A stretch of 64,000 bases of DNA from contig NZ_CP101988.1 in assembly GCF_024508335.1 (NCBI RefSeq), positions 2,852,001 through 2,916,000 of the forward strand, given 5' to 3'. The translations under genes were made by a program, and so were the position numbers. Under the pieces are notes generated by a model. It did no database searches. It was not told the origin of the DNA and worked only from the letters and a program-made list of their open reading frames with translations. How positions within the stretch are numbered: position 1 is the stretch's first letter; every line of letters begins with the position of its first letter. Positions 37,220 through 44,678 of the stretch are shown here, piece by piece. The DNA is from Cellulomonas chengniuliangii (GTDB taxonomy: Bacteria > Actinomycetota > Actinomycetes > Actinomycetales > Cellulomonadaceae).

Positions 37220-37240
37220 CATCTCATCGATGAGTTACGG
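37220..37240 (+). promoter_or_regulatory. Operator-like element, copy 2
   Basis: CATCTCA-N4-TGAGTT-ACGG contains the perfect 12-bp palindrome CTCATCGATGAG (37223-37234). It overlaps the predicted -10 box of the XRE-MurA gene, as expected for autorepression. Confidence 0.55.
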
Positions 37241-37241
37241 T
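37236..37241 (+). promoter_or_regulatory. Predicted -10 box of the XRE-MurA gene
   Basis: TACGGT is followed by 6 nt and the GTG at 37248, so the mRNA would be leaderless. The box overlaps operator copy 2. Confidence 0.5.
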
Positions 37242-37247
37242 TCCCTG

Positions 37248-38792
37248 GTGACGATGACAGACGTGACAGACACCAACGAGCACCTCACACGCGTGGGCGG
37301 CCTCGTCCGCAGCGCCCGCCAGCACCAAGGGCTGACCCAGGCGCAGCTCGCGGAACGCCTCGGCACCAGCCAGAGCGCAGTGCACCGCATCGAGCAGGGC
37401 GCCCAGAACATCAGCCTCGACATGCTGACGCGCATCGGCGCCGCGCTCGACTCCGAGCTCGTGACCATCGGCCCCCGGCACTCGCACCTGCGCGTGCACG
37501 GCGGCCAGCAGCTCTCGGGCCGCATCGACGTGAACTCGAGCAAGAACGGCGCGGTGGCGCTGCTGTGCGCCTCGCTGCTCAACCGCGGCACCACCCGCCT
37601 GCGGCACGTCGCCCGCATCGTCGAGGTCGACCGCATCGTCGAGGTGCTGCGCAGCATCGGCGTGCGCGCCACCTGGTCGCCCGACGGCCACGACCTCGAG
37701 ATCCAGGTGCCCGACCGCCTGGACCTCGCGTCCATCGACGTGGACGCAGCCCGGCGCACCCGCTCGATCATCATGTTCCTGGGCCCGCTGCTCGGGCTCC
37801 AGCGCGAGTTCGCCCTCCCCTACGCGGGCGGCTGCGACCTGGGCACCCGCACCGCGGAGCCCCACCTCATCGCGCTGCGCCCGTTCGAGCTGAACGTGAC
37901 CACCACCGGCGGCTTCTACCAGGCGCAGGTCGGCGAGGCGCAGGCCCGCGACCTCAGCATCGTGCTCACCGAGCGCGGCGACACCGTCACTGAGAACACA
38001 ATCATGGCGGCGGCGCGACGCTCGGGCGTCACCACGATCCGCAACGCCAGCTCGAACTACATGGTGCAGGACCTGTGCTTCTACCTCGAGCTGCTCGGGG
38101 TGCGCATCGACGGCATCGGCACCACCACGCTGCGCGTGCACGGCGTGCCGGACATCGTCGCCGACGTGGAGTACACCGTCTCGGAGGACCCGGTCGAGGC
38201 CATGAGCCTGCTGACCGCCGGCATCGTCACCGGCTCGGAGATCACGGTGGGCCGGGTGCCCATCGAGTTCATGGAGATCGAGCTCGCCACGCTCGCCGAG
38301 ATGAGCCTCAAGTTCACCGTGTCCGACGAGTACCTCGCCGACAACGGCCGCACCCGGCTCGCGGACGTCACGGTGCACCCCAGCGAGCTGCGCGCCCCCG
38401 CGGACAAGATCCACCCGATGCCGTTCCCAGGGCTGAACATCGACAACCTGCCGTTCTTCACGGTCATCGCAGCCTGCGCGCAGGGCCACACGCTGATCCA
38501 CGACTGGGTGTACGACGGTCGAGCCATCCACCTGACCGACCTGACCCGCCTCGGGGCGGACGTGCGGCTGCTCGACCCGCACCGCCTCGACGTGCAAGGG
38601 CCCACGCGGTGGTCGGGCGCCGAGGTGAGCTGCCCGCCCGCCCTGCGGCCCGCCGTGGTGATCCTGCTAGCCATGCTCGCCGCCAAGGGGACGTCGGTGC
38701 TGCGCGACGTCGACATCATCGCGCGCGGCTACGAGCAGCTCCAGGAGCGGCTCGTGAGCCTGGGCGCGCAGATCGAGACGTTCCGGGACTGA
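37248..38792 (+). CDS. XRE helix-turn-helix fused to MurA-like enolpyruvyl transferase
   Basis: This 514-residue fusion joins an N-terminal XRE helix-turn-helix (about residues 15-70: LVRSARQHQGLTQAQLAERLGTS) to a complete EPSP-synthase/MurA fold. Key MurA residues are present: the Lys of SSKNGAV (residue 99), the PEP-binding Cys in AGGCDLGTR (residue 196), the Asp in the FPGLNIDNLPFF segment and the Arg in DIIARGYEQL. It could therefore be an active UDP-GlcNAc enolpyruvyl transferase that also binds DNA, or a ligand-sensing regulator. The Arg-Pro-x-Asp loop after the Cys is altered (GTRTAEPH). Starts at 37230 (ATG) or 37254 (ATG) are also possible. Similar fusions occur in other actinobacteria; their role is not known to me. 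Confidence 0.88.
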   Translation: MTMTDVTDTNEHLTRVGGLVRSARQHQGLTQAQLAERLGTSQSAVHRIEQGAQNISLDMLTRIGAALDSELVTIGPRHSHLRVHGGQQLSGRIDVNSSKNGAVALLCASLLNRGTTRLRHVARIVEVDRIVEVLRSIGVRATWSPDGHDLEIQVPDRLDLASIDVDAARRTRSIIMFLGPLLGLQREFALPYAGGCDLGTRTAEPHLIALRPFELNVTTTGGFYQAQVGEAQARDLSIVLTERGDTVTENTIMAAARRSGVTTIRNASSNYMVQDLCFYLELLGVRIDGIGTTTLRVHGVPDIVADVEYTVSEDPVEAMSLLTAGIVTGSEITVGRVPIEFMEIELATLAEMSLKFTVSDEYLADNGRTRLADVTVHPSELRAPADKIHPMPFPGLNIDNLPFFTVIAACAQGHTLIHDWVYDGRAIHLTDLTRLGADVRLLDPHRLDVQGPTRWSGAEVSCPPALRPAVVILLAMLAAKGTSVLRDVDIIARGYEQLQERLVSLGAQIETFRD

Positions 38793-38838
38793 CGCCGAGG
38801 ACGTCCCGGGCGCGCGGCCGTCCCGGGGCGCCGCCGCA

Positions 38839-38881
38839 CATGACGAGGCCCACGGCGACCAGCGCCGTGGGCCTCGTCATG
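38839..38881. terminator. Bidirectional terminator hairpin
   Basis: A perfect 19-bp inverted repeat (38839-38857 with 38863-38881) with a 5-nt loop lies between the XRE-MurA gene and the convergent guaB. Confidence 0.85.
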
Positions 38882-38891
38882 CGTGCTGCGG

Positions 38892-40472
<1,581 letters not shown>

Positions 40473-40489
40473 TCAAGCCGTGGGCTAGG

Positions 40490-41146
40490 TCAGCGGATGA
40501 GGCCTCGGCGCAGGCCGATCGCCACCGCCTGGGCGCGGTCGGCTGCCCCGAGCTTCCGGAACAGCCGGCGGGCGTGCGTCTTGACGGTGTCCTCGGAGAG
40601 GAAGAGCTCGGCGCCGATCTGCGCGTTCGACCGTCCGTTGCTCATGCCGACGAGCACCTCGACCTCGCGCTTGGTCAGGGCGACCTCCTCGAGGCCCCCA
40701 CGCTGCGTCGGGGCGTCCACCACGGGCTCGACGGCGGCCTCGGCGCGCATCGACGTGGAGGCGCCGGTGGCGGCGACCGAAGGGCTGGCGAGCACGTGCG
40801 CGGCGACGGCGGACAGCTCGGCGCGACCCACGTCGGGCGCGAGGAACCCGCGCGCGCCGAGGGAGATCGCCCGGTCCAGCGCGACCTCGTCACCGGGCAC
40901 CGCGAGCATCACGATGGTGGCGGACGGCGCGATCGCGCGCAGCCGTCGGATCGCCTCGACCGGGCCGGGCCCGGGCAGGTGGGCGTCCAGCAGCACGACG
41001 GTGGGCGGGATGCGCCGCGCGAGGGCGGTGAGCTCCTCGGCCGTCTCCGCCGACCGCACGGGGGCGAGCGAGGGAACTCCGAGGGCCGTCAGGACCAGGC
41101 GCTCACGCACCACGGTCGAGCCGTGACAGACCACGACTCCAGCCAT
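40490..41146 (-). CDS. bldM: BldM-like atypical response regulator
   Basis: This 218-residue LuxR-family regulator has a C-terminal HTH (TKREVEVLVGMSNGRSNAQIG, continuing to THARRLFRKLGAADRAQAVAIGL) closely resembling that of Streptomyces BldM, as I recall it. Neighbourhood agrees: bldM, whiD, groES and guaB are also grouped in Streptomyces. The receiver domain keeps an Asp in LLDAHLPGPG but lacks the acidic pair (VVCHGS replaces the DD) and the signalling Lys (GFLAPD), so it is probably not controlled by ordinary phosphorylation. AAGGAGG precedes the ATG. A sigma-28/WhiG-type promoter lies about 45 nt upstream. No kinase gene is nearby. Confidence 0.85.
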   Translation of the reverse strand: MAGVVVCHGSTVVRERLVLTALGVPSLAPVRSAETAEELTALARRIPPTVVLLDAHLPGPGPVEAIRRLRAIAPSATIVMLAVPGDEVALDRAISLGARGFLAPDVGRAELSAVAAHVLASPSVAATGASTSMRAEAAVEPVVDAPTQRGGLEEVALTKREVEVLVGMSNGRSNAQIGAELFLSEDTVKTHARRLFRKLGAADRAQAVAIGLRRGLIR

Positions 41147-41190
41147 CGGACCCTCCTTGCCGCCCGCGACACTCGCGCGCTGTCATCTCT

Positions 41191-41217
41191 TTATCGACGG
41201 GGCGTGGGGAAACGTTA
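41191..41217 (-). promoter_or_regulatory. Sigma-28/WhiG-type promoter of the bldM-like gene
   Basis: TAAC (41217-41214), 15 nt and GTCGATAA (41198-41191) match the TAAA-N15-GCCGATAA consensus of FliA/WhiG-family sigma factors at 10 of 12 positions. A CGGGTGA half-site lies at 41228-41234 just upstream. Confidence 0.5.
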
Positions 41218-41297
41218 GACCACTGTGCGGGTGAAAGGCCCCAGACGTCTACATGCGTGACACCCTGCCCGGCTTGTGCACTCCCTCGCGGCACGGC

Positions 41298-42266
41298 TCA
41301 GGAGCACACGGCCGTCACCTCGGCGAGCACGCCGGCGAACGTCCTGGCCCGGTGGACGGACCGCCCCAGAGGGAGCGCCCGCGCGGCGTCGTCGTCGGCG
41401 AGCACGACGAACTGGGGAAGCTCGGGCTGGGCGTCCGCGAGCGCGGCGATCACCGCGAGGTCGGGGGCGCCGAGCTCGCTGACCATCACGACCGCCGCGG
41501 GACGGGTCATCGCGGCGATCTCCATCACCCGGTGCTGCTCGACGGGACCGGCGACGATCCGCGCGTCCGCGCCGTGGCTGGCCAACGCCGCCGCGAGCAC
41601 GTGCAGCACCAGTGGCCGCGGCTCGCCGGGCGCCGCCAGGAGCAGGACGACCTGTCTCCCCGCGACGTGCGCGTGGGCGAGGGGCGCGGTCCGGGCGCGC
41701 AACCCGGCGAGGACCGAGTCCACGACCAGGGCGTCAGCGTCCTCCCCCGGCCGCGCGAGCACGGTGCGCGCCGCGAGACCGGCCCGGACGGGCTCGACGA
41801 GGTTGGCCCACCACCGCTCGTAGTCCTTCTCGGGTGCGGCGAGCAGCCGTCGGCAGGCGCCCTCGTCGCCGCGCAGCGCGGCGTCGATGACGAGTGTCGG
41901 CGTCGCCCTCGAGCGCTCGTCCACGCCCGTCCCGGGCACCGAGGCGAGCCGTGGCCGGGGCGTCGGATCGCCCTCCTCCGCGTGGAGGTCCGTCTCGCGG
42001 GCGACCCGGGCCGCCTCGGAGGGAGCCACCCCGTCGAGGGTGAGGCCGCGCATCACGAGCAGCCGGGCGACGTCGTCGCCGGTGTACCGGCGGTGGGACC
42101 CCGCCGAGTGCTCGGACGGGCCCAGCCCGTAGCGGCGGTCCCAGGTGCGCAGCGTCGCGGGCGCCACGCCCAGCCGACGTGCCACCGCCGCCACGGTGAG
42201 GGCTGGTCCGTCGCCGGGAGACGCCGTGATCGGCGTGGGCGCCGAGGGGTCTCCGTCGGTCGCCAT
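41298..42266 (-). CDS. MerR-family regulator with degenerate B12-type domain
   Basis: This 322-residue regulator has an N-terminal MerR helix-turn-helix (TVAAVARRLGVAPATLRTWDRRYGLGPSEHSAGSHRRYTGDDVARL). A helical region follows, then a C-terminal flavodoxin-like domain (AGRQVVLLLAAPGEPRPLVLHVLAAALASHGADARIVAGPV) in the position of the cobalamin-binding domain of CarH/LitR. The DxHxxG B12-ligand motif is missing, so cobalamin binding is unlikely. It lies between the bldM-like and whiD-like genes. The ATG at 42266 is preceded by a good -35/-10 pair that would start the mRNA at the ATG. An upstream in-frame codon at 42314 is not used. Confidence 0.87.
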   Translation of the reverse strand: MATDGDPSAPTPITASPGDGPALTVAAVARRLGVAPATLRTWDRRYGLGPSEHSAGSHRRYTGDDVARLLVMRGLTLDGVAPSEAARVARETDLHAEEGDPTPRPRLASVPGTGVDERSRATPTLVIDAALRGDEGACRRLLAAPEKDYERWWANLVEPVRAGLAARTVLARPGEDADALVVDSVLAGLRARTAPLAHAHVAGRQVVLLLAAPGEPRPLVLHVLAAALASHGADARIVAGPVEQHRVMEIAAMTRPAAVVMVSELGAPDLAVIAALADAQPELPQFVVLADDDAARALPLGRSVHRARTFAGVLAEVTAVCS

Positions 42267-42272
42267 GAACCG

Positions 42273-42302
42273 ATTGTGCACAAGGCGTGGCGCGGTTGTC
42301 AC
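42273..42302 (-). promoter_or_regulatory. merR-like gene promoter with 20-bp element in the spacer
   Basis: GTGACA (-35, 42302-42297) and CACAAT (-10, 42278-42273) are 18 nt apart, and the ATG follows 6 nt after the -10. The element ACAA-N4-GTGGCGCGGTTGT (plus strand 42280-42299) fills the spacer. The arrangement is that of MerR-family operators. Confidence 0.55.
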
Positions 42303-42371
42303 GCGCGCGTCCAACTCGTCACGCGAACGGTCGATGGCCCTGCCTGCGCTGAAGCGATTGCGAACAGGGAC

Positions 42372-42400
42372 TTGAACAACTTGTGGCGCGGTTGTAGCGT
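42372..42400 (+). promoter_or_regulatory. whiD-like gene promoter with 20-bp element in the spacer
   Basis: TTGAAC (42372-42377) and TAGCGT (42395-42400) are 17 nt apart. The element ACAA-N4-GTGGCGCGGTTGT (42376-42395) fills the spacer and repeats the copy in the merR promoter. The outer ACAAC/GTTGT bases form an inverted repeat. Confidence 0.55.
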
Positions 42401-42414
42401 CTCGATCCGTACCC

Positions 42415-42449
42415 AGTTGACCGACTTTGTTGAAGACCTAGTTGACCGA
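42415..42449 (+). repeat. AGTTGACCGA direct repeats in the whiD leader
   Basis: The 10-mer AGTTGACCGA occurs at 42415-42424 and again at 42440-42449, between the predicted whiD transcription start and its ATG. The role is unknown; a regulator site is possible. Confidence 0.6.
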
Positions 42450-42515
42450 ACGTCATGTGCGGTCGGGTCAGGCGCACCGCCGCCACTGACCCGGACACCC
42501 AGTCGAGGAGGACCA

Positions 42516-42806
42516 ATGGCCGAGATCTCGCGTTTGCCCGGACCCGTGATGGACCTGTGGGAGTGGCAGTTCGAAGGCGCCTGCCGCGACGCGGACGAGA
42601 ACCTCTTCTTCCATCCCGAGGGCGAGCGGGGTTCGGCCCGTCGGCGTCGCGCCGAGGCCGCGAAGGCCATCTGCGCGACCTGCCCGGTGATCCAGGAGTG
42701 CCGCGAGCAGTCCCTCGCCGTGCGCGAGCCCTACGGGGTGTGGGGCGGGCTCTCCGAGGACGAGCGCGCGGCGATCCTCGCCCGGCCGTCCCGCAAGGCG
42801 ATCTGA
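42516..42806 (+). CDS. whiD: WhiB-family iron-sulfur regulator, WhiD/WhiB3 type
   Basis: This 96-residue protein has the four cluster-ligating Cys residues (Cys23, Cys53, Cys56, Cys62) of a [4Fe-4S] WhiB protein. The glycine-rich turn is GVWGGLSEDE (about 74-83) and a short basic tail follows. LPGPVMDLWEWQ and FFHPEGERGSARRRR resemble Streptomyces WhiD and mycobacterial WhiB3, and the location next to the bldM-like gene and groES agrees with that identity. Such proteins bind the primary sigma factor and respond to redox or nitric oxide. GAGGAGG precedes the ATG. The promoter carries the same element as the divergent merR-like gene. Confidence 0.9.
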   Translation: MAEISRLPGPVMDLWEWQFEGACRDADENLFFHPEGERGSARRRRAEAAKAICATCPVIQECREQSLAVREPYGVWGGLSEDERAAILARPSRKAI

Positions 42807-42870
42807 CCCGACCACCGCGCCCAGGCGCCCCGCGTCGGCCTCCCGCCACACCCGGGCGCCGGCGCCACCT

Positions 42871-42931
42871 CCTCCGCACATGAGGAAGCCCCTCCCGGCT
42901 TGGCCGGGAGGGGCTTCCTCATGTGCGGAGG
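42871..42931. terminator. Very long bidirectional terminator hairpin
   Basis: A perfect 29-bp inverted repeat (42871-42899 with 42903-42931) with only 3 nt between the arms lies between whiD and the convergent groES. There is no T-tract. Confidence 0.85.
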
Positions 42932-42951
42932 TCAGCAGGGCTGACCGCAGC

Positions 42952-43248
42952 TCACTTCTCGACGATGGCGAGGATGTCGCGCGCGGAGAGGATGAGGTAC
43001 TCCTCGCCCGCGTACTTGACCTCGGTGCCGCCGTACTTGGAGTAGATGACCTTGTCGCCCACGGCGACGTCGAGCGGCACTCGGTTGCCGTTGTCGTCGA
43101 TGCGGCCGGGGCCGACAGCGAGGACCTCGCCCTCCTGCGGCTTTTCCTTGGCGCTGTCCGGAATGACCAGACCCGAGGCGGTCGTCTGCTCTGCTTCGAG
43201 CGTCTTGACGACGATCCTGTCCTCGAGCGGCTTGATGGAGACCGACAC
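42952..43248 (-). CDS. groES: Co-chaperonin GroES
   Basis: GroES is the heptameric lid of the GroEL chaperonin. The protein has 98 residues, beginning [23 protein letters not shown] with the mobile loop [14 protein letters not shown] and ending [21 protein letters not shown]. The GTG start has GGGGAGG just upstream; the open frame to 43281 adds an unsupported leader. A CIRCE element lies 144 nt upstream, so HrcA control is expected. No groEL follows; the transcript would run into the long hairpin shared with whiD, so this groES appears to be monocistronic. Confidence 0.97.
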   Translation of the reverse strand: MSVSIKPLEDRIVVKTLEAEQTTASGLVIPDSAKEKPQEGEVLAVGPGRIDDNGNRVPLDVAVGDKVIYSKYGGTEVKYAGEEYLILSARDILAIVEK

Positions 43249-43391
43249 TGCGGACCTCCCCTTCACTTGTGAGTTCTTCACTGATGTCGGACGCCGCTGC
43301 GCAGACCCACCGCCGTCGCGGGTGTCGGAGAGTCAGCCTCTGCGGTAGGCGACGCCCTGGGGACGTCGCCACCAGTAACTCTAGGAACCGG

Positions 43392-43418
43392 TTAGCACTC
43401 GGTCAAGGCGAGTGCCAG
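43392..43418 (-). promoter_or_regulatory. CIRCE operator (HrcA binding site)
   Basis: TTAGCACTC-N9-GAGTGCCAG matches the CIRCE inverted repeat TTAGCACTC-N9-GAGTGCTAA at all but two positions. It lies upstream of groES and would mediate heat-shock control. Confidence 0.85.
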
Positions 43419-43490
43419 TCTCAGGTCCCCAGGAGGCTCGTCTCCGGATCGCCGGCGACCGCCACGGGGCGCCGTGAAAGGATCGAGCAC

Positions 43491-44678
43491 ATGGACGCCG
43501 CCGGTCTCACCAAACTCCTCAGCCCGACCGGCTGGGCGCTGCTCAGCGCCCTCCCCCCGTACGACGAGCGCCGCACGATGGCGCTCTCCGAGCGGCTTCG
43601 CCGCGAAGGGCTCGATCCAGAGCTCGTGGCCGCCGCCCTGACGCAGTCCCGCCTGCGCGCCAAGGCCCACGCCAAGTTCGGAGACTTCGCCGAGGGCATG
43701 CTCTTCACCGCCGCCGGCCTCGAGCAGGCGACCCGCCTGACCGTCGCCGCCCACCACGCGCGCCGCTACACCGCCGCCGGGATCACCAAGGTGGCCGACC
43801 TGACCTGCGGCGTCGGCGCCGACTCGATGGCCTTCGCCGGGGTGGGGCTCCAGGTGCTCGCGGTGGACCTGGACGAGGTCAGCGCCTCCGTCGCCACCGT
43901 GAACCTGCGGCACTTCCCCGAGGCCGAGGTCCGTCACGGAGACGGCCTCGCGGTCGACCTGGAGGCCGCGGGGGTCGACGGCGTCTACGCCGACCCGGCC
44001 CGGCGCACCTCCTCCGGCAGCCGGGTCTTCGACCCCGCGGCGTACGCGCCACCGCTGGACGCCGTCCTCGCGCTGCGCTCGCGCGTCCCCGCCCTCGGCC
44101 TCAAGCTCGGGCCCGGCGTCCCGCACTCCGCGCTCCCCGACGACGCCGAGGCCCAGTGGGTCTCAGTCGACGGCGACGTGGTCGAGCTGGGGCTGTGGTT
44201 CGGCCCGCTGGCCCCCGATGGGCCGGGCCGCAGCGCGCTCGTCCTGCGGCCCGACGGGGCCCACGTGCTGCGGAGCGGCGTCGAGGGCCCTCCCGCCCCG
44301 CCCGTCGGACCCGTGGGCGCCTACCTCTACGAGCCCGACGGCGCCGTCATCCGGGCGGGGCTGGTGGCCGAAGTGGCGGTCGCCGTGCAAGGACGGCTCG
44401 TGGACCGCACCATCGCCTACGTGACCTCCGACGTGCTGCGCCCCACCCCGGCCGCGACGGCCTACCGCGTGCTGGACACGCTGCCCTTCGGCCTCAAGCG
44501 CCTGCGCACGTACCTGCGGGAGCGCGACGTCGGGCGCCTGACCATCAAGAAGCGCGGCACCGCGGTGGTCCCCGAGCAGCTGCGCGCGCAGCTGTCCCTG
44601 CGCGGCGCCGCCGAGTCCACGATCATCCTCACCCGGGTGGACGGCCGCCAGCAGGTGCTGGTCGTGGAGCCGCTGTGA
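43491..44678 (+). CDS. SAM-dependent methyltransferase with THUMP-like domain
   Basis: This 395-residue protein has a class I methyltransferase fold with the SAM-binding motif VADLTCGVGADSMAFAGVGLQVLAVDLD (about residues 100-130) and a catalytic-loop region GVYADPARRTSSGSRVFDP. The N-terminal helical region (LLSALPPYDERRTMALSERLR) and the C-terminal TIKKRGTAVVPEQLRAQLSLRG, a THUMP-like RNA-binding domain, suggest an RNA (probably rRNA or tRNA) substrate; the exact target is unknown. AAAGGA precedes the ATG. Its stop overlaps the GTG of the next gene. Confidence 0.85.
   Translation: MDAAGLTKLLSPTGWALLSALPPYDERRTMALSERLRREGLDPELVAAALTQSRLRAKAHAKFGDFAEGMLFTAAGLEQATRLTVAAHHARRYTAAGITKVADLTCGVGADSMAFAGVGLQVLAVDLDEVSASVATVNLRHFPEAEVRHGDGLAVDLEAAGVDGVYADPARRTSSGSRVFDPAAYAPPLDAVLALRSRVPALGLKLGPGVPHSALPDDAEAQWVSVDGDVVELGLWFGPLAPDGPGRSALVLRPDGAHVLRSGVEGPPAPPVGPVGAYLYEPDGAVIRAGLVAEVAVAVQGRLVDRTIAYVTSDVLRPTPAATAYRVLDTLPFGLKRLRTYLRERDVGRLTIKKRGTAVVPEQLRAQLSLRGAAESTIILTRVDGRQQVLVVEPL

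Noticed and set aside
41253-42515. Long upstream extension of the whiD frame
   Set aside because: The extension is antisense to the merR-like gene and has no family resemblance. A strong Shine-Dalgarno and the conserved WhiB N-terminus place the start at 42516.
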